Below, piece by piece: positions 45,378 to 54,408 of a DNA stretch of 64,000 bases. The translations under genes were made by a program, and so were the position numbers. The notes under the pieces are model-generated. The model was not told where the DNA came from. It searched no databases and was given only the letters and a program-made list of their open reading frames with translations. Position 1 is the stretch's first letter. Each line of letters begins with the position of its first letter. This DNA comes from Tabrizicola flagellatus (GTDB taxonomy: Bacteria > Pseudomonadota > Alphaproteobacteria > Rhodobacterales > Rhodobacteraceae): NCBI RefSeq assembly GCF_008271465.1, contig NZ_VMDU01000001.1, positions 124,001 through 188,000 on the forward strand. The letters run 5' to 3'.

Positions 45378-46268
45378 ATGCCCTCGCTTCGCCCTCTGCT
45401 ACTGGCCGTTCTGGCGCTGGCCCCTCTGCCGGCCCTTGCCGAGTCTCCGCTCAAGGTCGTCACCACCTTCACCGTCATCGCCGACATGGCCCGCAACGTC
45501 GCGGGCGAGGGGGTGGAGGTCGTCTCGGTCACCAAGCCGGGGGCCGAGATCCACGGCTATGAGCCCACGCCCCGCGACATCGTCGGCGCCTCCGACGCCG
45601 ATCTGGTGCTGCGCAACGGCCTCGGCCTCGAACGCTGGTTCGAGCAGTTCCTGTCGAACCTCGGCGAGGTCCCCTCGGCCACACTCAGCGACGGGATCGA
45701 GCCGATCTCGATCACCGGGGGCGACTATGACGGGCGCCCCAACCCCCATGCCTGGATGAGCGTGGACAACGCCCTCATCTACGTTGACAACATCGCCAAG
45801 GCGCTTTCGGGCATCGACCCGGAGAATGCCGCGACCTATGCCGCCAATGCCGCCGCCTACAAGGACCGGCTGCGCGCCGCGCTCGAGCCGCTGAAGGCCC
45901 AGATCGCCGCCCTGCCGGAAGACCGCCGCTGGCTCGTCACCTGCGAGGGCGCCTTCAGCTACCTTGCCCGCGACCTGGGGCTGAAGGAGCTTTACCTCTG
46001 GCCGATCAACGCCGACCAGCAGGGGACACCGCGGCAGGTTCGCGCGGTGATCGACGGCGTGCGCGCGCACGCCATTCCGGCCGTGTTCTGCGAAAGCACC
46101 GTGCCCTCCGACCCGGCCGAACAGGTCGCCCGCGAAACCGGGGCGGCCTTTGGCGGGGTGCTCTACGTCGACAGCCTCTCGGCCCCCGAGGGGCCGGTGC
46201 CGACCTATCTCGACCTCCTGCGGGTCACGACCGAAACCATCGTCCGGGGCCTGACCGCCGGGAACTGA
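45378..46268 (+). CDS. sitA: Manganese/iron ABC transporter, periplasmic binding protein
   Basis: This 296-residue cluster A-I (ZnuA/TroA-like) binding protein has a signal peptide ([17 protein letters not shown]). Metal ligands are expected at the histidine in [14 protein letters not shown], the histidine in [14 protein letters not shown], the glutamate in [17 protein letters not shown] and a later acidic residue in VDSLSAPEG. The lack of a long His-rich loop favours Mn/Fe over Zn. It is the first gene of sitABCD. Confidence 0.92.
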   Translation: MPSLRPLLLAVLALAPLPALAESPLKVVTTFTVIADMARNVAGEGVEVVSVTKPGAEIHGYEPTPRDIVGASDADLVLRNGLGLERWFEQFLSNLGEVPSATLSDGIEPISITGGDYDGRPNPHAWMSVDNALIYVDNIAKALSGIDPENAATYAANAAAYKDRLRAALEPLKAQIAALPEDRRWLVTCEGAFSYLARDLGLKELYLWPINADQQGTPRQVRAVIDGVRAHAIPAVFCESTVPSDPAEQVARETGAAFGGVLYVDSLSAPEGPVPTYLDLLRVTTETIVRGLTAGN

Positions 46269-46272
46269 GGGC

Positions 46273-47127
46273 ATGATGCGCGACATCTCCGCGACCGAGG
46301 GCATCTTCGCCGAGGGCGTCACCGTCACCTACCGCAACGGTCTGACCGCCCTGACCGACGCCAGCTTCGCCATCCCGACCGGCACCATCACCGCGCTGGT
46401 GGGGGTGAACGGGGCGGGCAAGTCCACGCTCTTCAAGGCGATCATGGGCTTCGTGCCGCTCGCGCGCGGCACGATCCGCCTTCTCGGCCTGCCCGTGCGC
46501 GAGGCGCTGCGGCGCAACCTCGTGGCCTACGTTCCCCAGGCCGAGGAGGTGGACTGGTCCTTCCCGGTCCTCGTCGAGGACGTGGTGATGATGGGCCGCT
46601 ACGGCCACATGGGGATCCTGCGCCGTCCCTCGGCCACCGACCGCGCCAAGGTTGACCAGGCGCTCGCGCGGGTCGGCCTCTCAGACCTCCGCCACCGCCA
46701 GATCGGCGAATTGTCCGGCGGCCAGAAGAAGCGCGTCTTTCTCGCCCGGGCCCTGGCGCAAGAGGGGCGGATCATCCTTCTCGACGAACCCTTCACCGGC
46801 GTCGATGTCACGACCGAGGAACAGATCATCGCCCTCCTGCGCGACTTGCGAGACGAGGGGCATGTGATGCTGGTCTCGACCCACAACCTCGGCTCGGTGC
46901 CCGATTTCTGCGACCGTACCGTGCTGGTGAAGGGCACGGTCCTCGCCCATGGCCCGACCGAGACCACCTTCACCCGCGCCAACCTGGAACGCGCCTTCGG
47001 CGGAGTGCTGCGCCACTTCACGCTCGGCGGCAGCGACCTGCACGACGATGACGACAGCCGCGAGGTCTCGATCCTGACCGACGACGAACGCCCCTTCGTC
47101 CAGTATGGCCGGAAGGGCGCGACATGA
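46273..47127 (+). CDS. sitB: Manganese/iron ABC transporter, ATP-binding protein
   Basis: This 284-residue ABC ATPase has Walker A ([20 protein letters not shown]), Q-loop ([20 protein letters not shown]), signature ([20 protein letters not shown]), Walker B ([13 protein letters not shown]) and the switch histidine (MLVSTHNLG). The [11 protein letters not shown] block is typical of Mn/Zn importers. ATGs at 46273 and 46276 are both possible. A gene-end element and two hairpins separate it from sitC. Confidence 0.93.
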   Translation: MMRDISATEGIFAEGVTVTYRNGLTALTDASFAIPTGTITALVGVNGAGKSTLFKAIMGFVPLARGTIRLLGLPVREALRRNLVAYVPQAEEVDWSFPVLVEDVVMMGRYGHMGILRRPSATDRAKVDQALARVGLSDLRHRQIGELSGGQKKRVFLARALAQEGRIILLDEPFTGVDVTTEEQIIALLRDLRDEGHVMLVSTHNLGSVPDFCDRTVLVKGTVLAHGPTETTFTRANLERAFGGVLRHFTLGGSDLHDDDDSREVSILTDDERPFVQYGRKGAT

Positions 47128-47140
47128 CCCCCGCATTTGC

Positions 47141-47168
47141 CCTTTGCCCAAATACTCCCGCCGGAGGC
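47141..47168 (+). repeat. Gene-end element, copy 2, between sitB and sitC
   Basis: CCTTTGCCCAAATACTCCCG followed by CCGGAGGC lies 13 nt after the sitB stop, on the sense strand. Hairpins follow at 47184-47196 (GGGCC-GCA-GGCCC) and 47214-47226 (CTTGCG-C-CGCAAG). It matches copy 1 at 4008-4041 over the AAATAYYCC-CGCCGGAGGC part. It is inside an operon, where it could lower or stabilise parts of the message. Confidence 0.65.
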
Positions 47169-47268
47169 CGTGCCGAGCCGGTTGGGCCGCAGGCCCGGAG
47201 GCGAGAGACAAGGCTTGCGCCGCAAGGCGCGCAATCTGATAGCTGCCCCGGCCCGCGAGCGCCTGGCC

Positions 47269-48102
47269 ATGCTTGAGCCCTTCGCCTATGCCTACATGAC
47301 CAATGCGATGTGGGTCTCCGCCCTCGTCGGCGGGGTCTGCGGCTTTCTGTCGGCCTATCTCATGCTGAAGGGATGGTCGCTGATCGGCGACGCGCTCTCG
47401 CACTCCGTCGTCCCCGGCGTCGCCGGAGCCTACATCCTCGGACTGCCCTTCGCGCTCGGCGCCTTCCTCTCCGGGGGCCTTGCCGCCGGGGCCATGCTGT
47501 TCCTGTCCGGGCGCACCGGGCTGAAGACCGACACGGTGATCGGGCTGATCTTCACCTCGTTCTTCGGCCTCGGCCTGTTCCTGATCTCGATCTTCCCGAC
47601 CGGAGTTTCGGTGCAGACCATCGTGATGGGCAACGTGCTGGCGATCTCGCCCGCCGACACGCTGCAACTGGTGCTGATCGGAGCCGTCTCGGCCGTGGTC
47701 CTCCTCGTGCTCTGGAAGGATCTGATGGTCACCTTCTTCGACGAGGCCCACGCCCGCACCATCGGCCTGCGCCCCGAACTGCTGAAACTGGTGTTCTTCA
47801 CCCTGCTCTCGGCCTCGACCGTGGCCGCGATGCAGACGGTGGGGGCCTTCCTCGTCGTTGCCATGGTCGTCACCCCGGGTGCCACGGCCTATCTTCTGAC
47901 CGACCGCTTCCCGCGCCTGCTGGCCCTTTCCGCCGGGATCGGCGCGGCGACGGGCTTCAGCGGCGCCTACATCTCCTACTTCCTCGACGGCGCCACCGGG
48001 GGCGTCATCGTGCTTCTCCAGAGCTTCCTCTTCGGGCTGGCCTTCCTCTTCGCCCCGAAGCACGGGCTGCTGGCGGCGCGGGCGCGGGCGAGGGCGGCAT
48101 GA
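47269..48102 (+). CDS. sitC: Manganese/iron ABC transporter, permease
   Basis: This 277-residue ABC-3 family permease has about eight helices and the family core LMLKGWSLIGDALSHSVVPG. The LLSASTVAAMQTVGAFLVVA and VVTPGATAYLLTDRF blocks are also present. The ATG at 47269 was chosen because the longer in-frame reading from 47137 passes through the repeat element and hairpins. Its stop overlaps the sitD start (ATGA). Confidence 0.92.
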   Translation: MLEPFAYAYMTNAMWVSALVGGVCGFLSAYLMLKGWSLIGDALSHSVVPGVAGAYILGLPFALGAFLSGGLAAGAMLFLSGRTGLKTDTVIGLIFTSFFGLGLFLISIFPTGVSVQTIVMGNVLAISPADTLQLVLIGAVSAVVLLVLWKDLMVTFFDEAHARTIGLRPELLKLVFFTLLSASTVAAMQTVGAFLVVAMVVTPGATAYLLTDRFPRLLALSAGIGAATGFSGAYISYFLDGATGGVIVLLQSFLFGLAFLFAPKHGLLAARARARAA

Positions 48103-48920
48103 TCGACGCGCTTGTGCAACCCTTCCAGTTCCCGTTCATGCAGAACGCCTTCTGGATCGCGCTGATCGTGGCGCCGCCGGCGGCGCTGTTGTCCTGCTTT
48201 CTCGTGCTGAAGGGCTGGGCGCTGATGGGCGACGCGGTCAGCCATGCGGTGCTGCCCGGCATCGTCCTGGCCTGGCTCGCCGGCCTGCCGCTCCTGCTCG
48301 GGGCCTTCGCCGCCGGTCTCGGCGCGGCGCTGATGACCGGCTGGCTGGCCGACAACAGCCGGATCAAGCGCGACACGGCGATGGGAGTGGTGTTCTCCGG
48401 CATGTTCGCGGCCGGGATCGTGCTGTTCACCGCCATCCCGACCGAGATGCACCTCGACCACATCCTGTTCGGCAACATGCTGGGGGTGGGGCGGCAGGAT
48501 CTCCTGACCTCGGCAGCCATCGCGGGGCCCGTAACGCTGATCCTGGCGCTGAAATGGCGCGACCTGATGCTGCATGCCTTCGACCCTGCCCAGGCGCAGG
48601 TCTCGGGCCTGCCGACCCGGATCCTGCACTATGGGCTCCTCGCGATGCTGGCGCTGACCATCGTCGCCACGCTCTCCTCGGTCGGCCTGATCCTGGCCAT
48701 CGGCCTTCTGATCGCGCCGGGGGCAATCGCCTTCCTTCTGGCGCGCAGCTTCGGGGCCATGCTGATCCTGGCCACCGTGATCTGCCTTGCCGCGATGATC
48801 CTGGGCGTCTGGACCAGCTTCCATCTCGACTCCGCCCCGGCGCCGACGGTGATCCTGATCCTGACGGGGATGTTCCTGCTTGCCTTCCTCTACCGGACGA
48901 TCCGCGCCCGCACCGCCTGA
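48099..48920 (+). CDS. sitD: Manganese/iron ABC transporter, second permease
   Basis: This 273-residue ABC-3 permease is paralogous to sitC. FLVLKGWALMGDAVSHAVLP is the matching core, with VVFSGMFAAGIVLFTAIPTE and LLIAPGAIAFLLARSFG further on. SitC and SitD form the heterodimeric membrane channel of the importer. The ATGA overlap with sitC supports equal translation. Confidence 0.92.
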   Translation: MIDALVQPFQFPFMQNAFWIALIVAPPAALLSCFLVLKGWALMGDAVSHAVLPGIVLAWLAGLPLLLGAFAAGLGAALMTGWLADNSRIKRDTAMGVVFSGMFAAGIVLFTAIPTEMHLDHILFGNMLGVGRQDLLTSAAIAGPVTLILALKWRDLMLHAFDPAQAQVSGLPTRILHYGLLAMLALTIVATLSSVGLILAIGLLIAPGAIAFLLARSFGAMLILATVICLAAMILGVWTSFHLDSAPAPTVILILTGMFLLAFLYRTIRARTA

Positions 48921-48962
48921 TCCGGCTTGCCGCCGGCCCGGCCAGCCCTTACCCATGGGACG

Positions 48963-49763
48963 ATGACCGGACCGACCCCCATGACCCGGGCGATCGACGC
49001 CCAGCTCGCCCGGCTTGCCGCCCTGCCGCCGGGGCCCGCGCGGCTGGAGGCGCAGCTGCGCCAGCTGGCGAAATGGCGCTCGATCGTGCTGGCGAATACC
49101 CTCCTCCAGCGAGGCGGCGGTCGGGTCGCCCATGGCCCCTTCGCCGGCATGCTCTATCCCGTCGCCGCCGCCGAGGGAGGCCGCGCCCCGCGGCTGCTCG
49201 GGCTTTACGAGGCAAGCCTCCACCCGGTCATCGAAACCGTCATCGCCCGCGGCTACGCCGGCGTGATCGACATCGGTTCGGCCGAAGGCTACTACGCCGT
49301 GGGCCTTGCCCGCCGCATGCCCGCCGCCCTGATCCATGCCCGCGACACGAACCCCGCCGCGCGCGACCTCTGCGGGCAGCTTGCCCGCGCGAACGGGGTC
49401 GAGGACCGGCTCCAAATCGGCGGGGAAGTGACCCATGCCGACCTCGCGCTCTGCGCCGAAGGTCCGACCTTTGTCCTTTGCGACATCGAGGGCGCCGAGG
49501 CCGAGCTGCTCGACCCAGCCCGCGCCCCGGCGCTGGCCGAGGCCGACCTGCTGGTCGAGGTGCATGAGGGCATGCGCCCGGGCCTCCTTGCGCTTCTGAC
49601 CGACCGCTTCGCGGGCACCCACCGGATCACCCGGATCGACCGCAGCTTGCGTCCCGATCTCCTGCCCGACTGGGCCGAGACGCTGTCGGACCTCGACCGC
49701 CTGCTCCTGTTGTGGGAATGGCGCGCCGCGCCCACGCCCTGGCTCTGGATGGAACGCCGCTGA
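48963..49763 (+). CDS. SAM-dependent methyltransferase-like protein
   Basis: This 266-residue protein has a Rossmann core. Motif I is AGVIDIGSAEGYYAVGLARRMP, followed by an acidic strand end (LIHARDTNPAARDL) and TFVLCDIEGAEAELLDP, typical of the FkbM-like methyltransferase group. The ATG at 48963 gives the best start. Its stop overlaps the ATG of the following glycosyltransferase gene (TGATG), suggesting that the pair modifies the same glycan. Confidence 0.8.
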   Translation: MTGPTPMTRAIDAQLARLAALPPGPARLEAQLRQLAKWRSIVLANTLLQRGGGRVAHGPFAGMLYPVAAAEGGRAPRLLGLYEASLHPVIETVIARGYAGVIDIGSAEGYYAVGLARRMPAALIHARDTNPAARDLCGQLARANGVEDRLQIGGEVTHADLALCAEGPTFVLCDIEGAEAELLDPARAPALAEADLLVEVHEGMRPGLLALLTDRFAGTHRITRIDRSLRPDLLPDWAETLSDLDRLLLLWEWRAAPTPWLWMERR

Positions 49764-51460
49764 TGCCCGATCAGACCCCTGCCGCCAATGCGGCGATCTG
49801 GTTCACGACCGACGGCTATGATCCGGTCCGCAGGGGCATCAACGGCCGCCGCGTCGCGGGCGAAAGTTTCCTGCGCGGCTTTTTCGCGCATGGCAGGGTG
49901 GACGAGTTCGTCTCGATCGCCCATGCGCAGGGCGACCACGCCACCTTCGCCGGGATGGCGCGCGCCGCGGGCGTGACGCGGCCCCTGCGCGCGGTCAGGC
50001 TGGATGCGCCGGCTGCCATGGCGCCGGTCGAGGTGCTGCATTATCCCGCCCCGATCAGCGCGTCGGAATGCTGGCGCCGGTCGGTGCATGGGGCGGCGGC
50101 CTGGGCGCTGTGCGGTGTAACCCATACCACCGCGACGAAGAATGTCATGCAGACGATCTTTGATCTGCGCTCGGCGCCGCAGATGCCCTGGGATGCTGTC
50201 ATCTGCACCTCTCAGGCCGTGCAGGCCTCGATCCGCCGCCTGATGGAACTGGCCGAGGCCCACCTTGCCGAACGCTTCCCCGGCGCCACCCTGCCGGCGC
50301 GGCCCCTGTTGCCGGTGATTCCGCTGGGCATCGTCTGCGACGATTTCCAGCCCGACCCGGCGCTGGGGCAGGCGATGCGCGCGCGGATCGGTGCCGCACC
50401 CGGCGACGTGGTCGCCGTCACCATCGCACGCCTTACCCCGGACGAGAAGTTCGACCCGCTGCCTCTGTTCCTGGCCATGGAACAGGCCGCGGGCGAAGTC
50501 CGTGCCCGGGGCGGCGGCAGGCTGCACCTCGTTCTCTGCGGCCAGTTCAGCGAAGAGGCCTGGCAGGACATCTATGCCCGGGCCGCGGCCCGGCTGATGC
50601 CCTCCTGCGGCTATCGCCTGCTGGACGGCGGCAACCCCGACGACCGCAAGGCCACGCTCTCGGGGGGCGACATCTTCGTCTTTCCGATCGACAACCTGCA
50701 GGAAACCTTCGGCCTCGCCCCCATCGAGGCGATGGCGGCAGGCCTGCCGGTGATCGTGACCGACTGGGACGGGATGAAGGACACGGTGACGCCCGAGGTC
50801 GGGATCCGCGTGCCGACCGAACTGCCGCGGGCGGGGCTCTCGGGCTATGTCAGCCAGCGGTTCGTCGGCGGGACGGATTCCTATGTGCAATACCTCAGCC
50901 AGATCTCTGCCCTGACCCGCATGGATGTGGGCGCCTTCGCGCGGGCGCTGGTGCGGCTGGCGCTCGACCCAGACCTGCGCGCCCGCATGGGCGCCGCGGG
51001 GCGGGCGCGGGCCCGGTCGCTCTACGACTGGCGCGGGGTGATCCCGCAGTATCAGGCGCTCTGGGGCGAACAGCGGGCGATGCTGGCCCACGCCCGGGCA
51101 AAGGGCGCTGCCGGGATTGCCCCGCGCGGGCCGGCGCTGGTGCCGGTGGGGCCGGCGGTCGAAGAGATGTTTGCCGCCTATCCCACGACCTTCGCCGCCG
51201 AGGATCGCCGTCTCCGCGCACATGCACTCGGCGACCGTCCGTCTCCGGCCGAGATGTTCGGCCTGCGCAACTATGCGCTCCGCCGCCGCCTGATCGACGA
51301 CCCGGCCCGGATCGAGGCGGTGCGCGCCGCCTATGCCGCGGCCGGCCCGCAGGGCGCGACCGAGGCCGAGATCGCCGCTGCCCTGCGCCTGTCGCCCGCA
51401 GTGGTCGGCCGTGCCGCGCTCTGGTTGCTGAAATACGATTATCTGGAGGAGGCTCCATGA
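49763..51460 (+). CDS. Glycosyltransferase family 4 protein with C-terminal extension
   Basis: This 565-residue GT-B enzyme has its sugar-nucleotide part at about residues 205-420 (VVAVTIARLTPDEKFDPLPL; then FVFPIDNLQETFGLAPIEAM with the EX7E-type motif, and AAGLPVIVTDWDGMKDTVTP). The last 110 residues end in a small helical segment, EAEIAAALRLSPAVVGRAAL, that looks like a winged-helix fold. That is unusual for a glycosyltransferase. It overlaps the methyltransferase gene upstream and the SDR gene downstream. The acceptor is unknown. Confidence 0.82.
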   Translation: MPDQTPAANAAIWFTTDGYDPVRRGINGRRVAGESFLRGFFAHGRVDEFVSIAHAQGDHATFAGMARAAGVTRPLRAVRLDAPAAMAPVEVLHYPAPISASECWRRSVHGAAAWALCGVTHTTATKNVMQTIFDLRSAPQMPWDAVICTSQAVQASIRRLMELAEAHLAERFPGATLPARPLLPVIPLGIVCDDFQPDPALGQAMRARIGAAPGDVVAVTIARLTPDEKFDPLPLFLAMEQAAGEVRARGGGRLHLVLCGQFSEEAWQDIYARAAARLMPSCGYRLLDGGNPDDRKATLSGGDIFVFPIDNLQETFGLAPIEAMAAGLPVIVTDWDGMKDTVTPEVGIRVPTELPRAGLSGYVSQRFVGGTDSYVQYLSQISALTRMDVGAFARALVRLALDPDLRARMGAAGRARARSLYDWRGVIPQYQALWGEQRAMLAHARAKGAAGIAPRGPALVPVGPAVEEMFAAYPTTFAAEDRRLRAHALGDRPSPAEMFGLRNYALRRRLIDDPARIEAVRAAYAAAGPQGATEAEIAAALRLSPAVVGRAALWLLKYDYLEEAP

Positions 51461-52197
51461 CCGCCCAAGCGACGACCCCCCGTTCGATCCTGATCACCGG
51501 CGCGGGTGCCGGCATCGGCCGCGCCACCGCGCGCGCCTTCCTGGCCGCCGGATGGGAGGTCAGCCTCCTCGGCCGTCGCCGCGCGGCGCTGGAGGAAACC
51601 GCCGACGGGGCGAAGGCCCGCATCCTTGTCGCCGATGTCGGCGACCCGGCCGAGGTCGAGTCGGCCTTCGCCCGGCTGCCCCGGCTGGACGTGCTGTTCA
51701 ACAACGCCGGCATCTCGGCCCCGGCCGCGCCCATCGACGAGATCCCGGTCGACAAATGGCTGGAGGTCAGCCGCACCAACATCACCGGCATGTTCCTCTG
51801 CGCCCGCGCGGCCTTCGGGCTGATGCGGCGACAAAGCCCGCGTGGCGGGCGGATCATCAACAACGGATCCATCTCGGCCCATGTGCCGCGCCCCGGGTCG
51901 GCGCCCTACACCATGTCGAAACACGCCGTGACCGGCCTGACCCGCACCCTGGGCCTGGATGGCCGCGCCTTCGACATAGCCTGCGCGCAGATCGACATCG
52001 GCAACGCGCTGACCGACATGGCCGCCGCCTTCACCCGCGGCGTGCCGCAGGCCGACGGCAGCATCCGGGTCGAGCCGGTTATGGACGTGGATCACGTCGC
52101 GCGGATGGTCCTGCACATGGCCAGCCTGCCGCTCGAGGTGAACACCCCCTTCGTCACCATCATGGCGCGTGACATGCCCTATATCGGGCGCGGCTAG
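51457..52197 (+). CDS. Short-chain dehydrogenase/reductase
   Basis: This 246-residue classical SDR has the cofactor motif ILITGAGAGIGRATARAF, NNAG in VLFNNAGISAPAAP, the catalytic serine in NNGSISAHVPRPGS and Tyr-x-x-x-Lys in APYTMSKHAVTG. The Arg residues in LGRRRAAL after the second strand suggest NADP(H). It is coupled to the glycosyltransferase by a 4-nt overlap. The substrate is unknown. Confidence 0.9.
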   Translation: MTAQATTPRSILITGAGAGIGRATARAFLAAGWEVSLLGRRRAALEETADGAKARILVADVGDPAEVESAFARLPRLDVLFNNAGISAPAAPIDEIPVDKWLEVSRTNITGMFLCARAAFGLMRRQSPRGGRIINNGSISAHVPRPGSAPYTMSKHAVTGLTRTLGLDGRAFDIACAQIDIGNALTDMAAAFTRGVPQADGSIRVEPVMDVDHVARMVLHMASLPLEVNTPFVTIMARDMPYIGRG

Positions 52198-52209
52198 CGG
52201 TGGCGCGCC

Positions 52210-52587
52210 TCAGTCCGGCCGGTCGAACAGCAGCGACAGGCAGGACAGAAGCCGCATCACCTCGGCATCGCGCAGCGCGTAGATGATCGCCTTGCCCGAG
52301 CGTCGGGCGGTGACCATGCCTTCCATGCGCAGACGTGCCAGCTGCTGGCTGACGGCCGCCTGCCGCTGCCCGGTCAGCACCTCGAGGTCCTGCACCGCCT
52401 TCTCGCCGTCGGCGAGGTGGCACAGGATCATCAGCCGACCCGGATGGCTCAGCGCCTTCATCAGCGCCGCCGCCGGCTCGGCATGACGGCCCATCGAATC
52501 GGCCAGCGACCGGCCCGCCGCAGGCCCTTTGCCAGTGGCCTGCGGCCCCAGGTTCCGGGCATCGGCCGGCCCACGATCCAGCGACAT
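52210..52587 (-). CDS. ArsR/SmtB family transcriptional regulator
   Basis: This 125-residue winged-helix repressor has the core LMKALSHPGRLMILCHLADG, the recognition region TGQRQAAVSQQLARLRMEGM and the wing VTARRSGKAIIYALRD. It resembles the BigR/SqrR (sulphide/persulphide-sensing) branch and keeps the first sensing cysteine (Cys56 in MILCHL). The position of the second sensing cysteine is Asp, and another cysteine (Cys116, LLSCLSLLF) lies six residues earlier. It diverges from the PHP gene, with an 18-bp palindrome between. Confidence 0.87.
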   Translation of the reverse strand: MSLDRGPADARNLGPQATGKGPAAGRSLADSMGRHAEPAAALMKALSHPGRLMILCHLADGEKAVQDLEVLTGQRQAAVSQQLARLRMEGMVTARRSGKAIIYALRDAEVMRLLSCLSLLFDRPD

Positions 52588-52691
52588 TCTTCACCTCTGA
52601 CCGCCCACGGAATTCCAGCCTATCACATCGCGCACGACGGCTCGACAGAGGCTTGCCCAATCCGCAATCGCCGGGCAAGGTTTCGCCGAAG

Positions 52692-52709
52692 TCGGGAAGG
52701 CCTTCCCGA
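52692..52709. promoter_or_regulatory. Perfect 18-bp palindrome between arsR-type and PHP genes
   Basis: TCGGGAAGGCCTTCCCGA is a perfect dyad in the 200-nt divergent region, 79 nt upstream of the PHP gene. A looser inverted repeat, CTTGCCC...GGGCAAG, lies at 52652-52679. Either could be an operator for the ArsR-type regulator; a hairpin role is also possible. Confidence 0.4.
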
Positions 52710-52787
52710 TGGCCACCGCCTCGGCACCGTGCCGGTCACCGTGCCGACCTAACAGGAACGCGCAAATCCTGCGCAAAGGACCAGACC

Positions 52788-53714
52788 ATGACCCGCCCTT
52801 CCGCCTTCACCGCCCCCGGCCGATTCTGGCGTGGCAACCTGCATACCCATTCCACCCGCTCGGATGGCGTGTTGCCGCCGGAAGAGGTTTGCCGCCGCTA
52901 TCGCGACGAAGGCTATGATTTCCTTGCCCTGACCGACCATTTCATCGGCTCCTACGGCTATCCGATAGTCGATACCACGCCCTTCCGCACCAACCGCTTC
53001 ACCACCATCCTCGGCGCCGAACTGCATTCCGGCGCCATGGCCAACGGCGAGTTGTGGCACATCCTGGCCGTCGGTCTGCCGCCCGATTTCGCGCCCTCGG
53101 ACAGCCCCGACTTCCATCCGAAGCCAGGGCAGGAAACCGGCGCCGAGATTGCCGCGCGCGCGGTCGCTGCCGGGGCCTTCGTCGCCATCGCCCATCCGCA
53201 ATGGTCGGGCCTGACGCTGGCCGATGCCCGCGCGATCACCGCCGCCCACGCGGTCGAGATCTACAACCACGGCTGCGCCACCGGCTGCGACCGCCCGGAC
53301 GGCGCGGCGATTGCCGACCTCCTGCTGACCGAAGGCCGCCGGCTGAACCTGATCGCCACCGACGACGCGCATTTTTCCGAGCCCGACCATTTCGGCGGCT
53401 GGGTGATGGTCAAGGCCGAGGAGAACGAGCCCGAGGCGCTGCTTGCGGCATTGAAGCGGGGTGATTTCTATTCCTCGCAGGGGCCGGAACTGCGCGACGT
53501 GGTGGTCGAGGGCGACCATGTGGTGGTGGAATGTTCGGCCGCCGTGTCGGTGGTGGCGATGGGGCATGGCACCGGCGCGAAAGCGGTTCACGGCCATTCG
53601 ATGACCCGGGCCGCGGTGCCGCTTGCCCGCCTGAACGACAGCCCCTGGCTGCGCGTCGCGGTGATCGATGCGGCGGGCAAGCGCGCCTGGTCGAACCCGA
53701 TCTGGCTGCGCTGA
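52788..53714 (+). CDS. PHP-domain phosphoesterase-like protein
   Basis: This 308-residue protein has a full set of PHP metal ligands: NLHTHSTRSDGVLPPEE, YDFLALTDHFIG, ILGAELHSG, FVAIAHPQW and IATDDAHFSEPDH. It is cytoplasmic (no signal seen). PHP enzymes hydrolyse phosphate esters; the substrate is unknown. The C-terminal 70 residues (VVVEGDHVVVECSAAVSVVA) form an added beta domain. AAAGGA precedes the ATG. An AATTTTCG-type palindrome follows the stop. Confidence 0.85.
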   Translation: MTRPSAFTAPGRFWRGNLHTHSTRSDGVLPPEEVCRRYRDEGYDFLALTDHFIGSYGYPIVDTTPFRTNRFTTILGAELHSGAMANGELWHILAVGLPPDFAPSDSPDFHPKPGQETGAEIAARAVAAGAFVAIAHPQWSGLTLADARAITAAHAVEIYNHGCATGCDRPDGAAIADLLLTEGRRLNLIATDDAHFSEPDHFGGWVMVKAEENEPEALLAALKRGDFYSSQGPELRDVVVEGDHVVVECSAAVSVVAMGHGTGAKAVHGHSMTRAAVPLARLNDSPWLRVAVIDAAGKRAWSNPIWLR

Positions 53715-53721
53715 ATGGACA

Positions 53722-53754
53722 AGCCCGGGAATTTTCGCCGAAAGTTCCCGGGCT
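53722..53754. repeat. Palindrome with AATTTTCG core (second copy)
   Basis: AGCCCGGGAATTTTCG-C-CGAAAGTTCCCGGGCT pairs over 16 bp with one G-T. The centre is related to the palindrome at 27765-27795. It lies 7 nt after the PHP gene and 18 nt before the next co-directional gene, so it may end or weaken transcription between them. Confidence 0.65.
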
Positions 53755-53772
53755 CCGGAACGGAGGGCGGCC

Positions 53773-54393
53773 ATGATCACGGATGTGGAGGACTACTTCG
53801 CCCGGGGCTGCGGCCGCTGCGACCGCTTTGCCTCCCCAGACTGTTCTACCCGGACCTGGCTGACCGGCCTCCTGGCGCTGCGGCGGATCTGCCGCGATGC
53901 GGGCCTTGGCGAGACGGCTAAATGGGGCCATCCCTGCTACATGCACGCGGGCCGCAACATCTGCATCTTCGGCGCCTTCCGCGGCGATTTCCGCCTTACG
54001 CTGTTCAACGCCGCGCTCCTTTCCGATCCCGGGCGCCTCTTGCAGCGGCAGGGGCCGAACACCCGGCACCCGGACTGTTTCCGGTTCACAGACAATGACG
54101 GACCCCCGCGGCTGGAACCGGCGATCCGTGCCTGTCTGGCCGAGGCGATGGCCCATGCCGAACGCGGCACCCTGCCGCCGAAGGAGGCGTCGGATATTGC
54201 CTTGCCCGAGGAACTGGTCGAGGCTCTGGACGCCGACCCGGACCTCGCCGAGGCCTTTGCGGCGCTGACCCCCGGCCGGCGGAAAAGCTGGGTGCTGCAT
54301 GTGGCCGGCGCCAAGACCGCCGCAACCCGGCAGGGCCGGATCGCGAAGGGCAGGGCGCGCATCCTTGCCGGCAAGGGGGCGCTGGAGCGCTGA
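53773..54393 (+). CDS. YdeI/DUF1801 family protein
   Basis: This 206-residue protein has the DUF1801-like N-terminal part (DAGLGETAKWGHPCYMHAGR, NICIFGAFRGDFRLTLFNAA). The C-terminal YdeI/OmpD-associated helices follow (LTPGRRKSWVLHVAGAKTAA, TRQGRIAKGRARILAGKG). Members are widespread; in E. coli YdeI is linked to stress tolerance, but a mechanism is not known. GGAGGG precedes the ATG. Confidence 0.83.
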   Translation: MITDVEDYFARGCGRCDRFASPDCSTRTWLTGLLALRRICRDAGLGETAKWGHPCYMHAGRNICIFGAFRGDFRLTLFNAALLSDPGRLLQRQGPNTRHPDCFRFTDNDGPPRLEPAIRACLAEAMAHAERGTLPPKEASDIALPEELVEALDADPDLAEAFAALTPGRRKSWVLHVAGAKTAATRQGRIAKGRARILAGKGALER

Positions 54394-54408
54394 TCCGGGC
54401 CAGCCGGA

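Noticed and set aside
47137-47268. Upstream extension of sitC giving a 321-residue protein.
   Set aside because: The extra 44 residues come from the repeat element and hairpin sequences and do not resemble a permease N-terminus.
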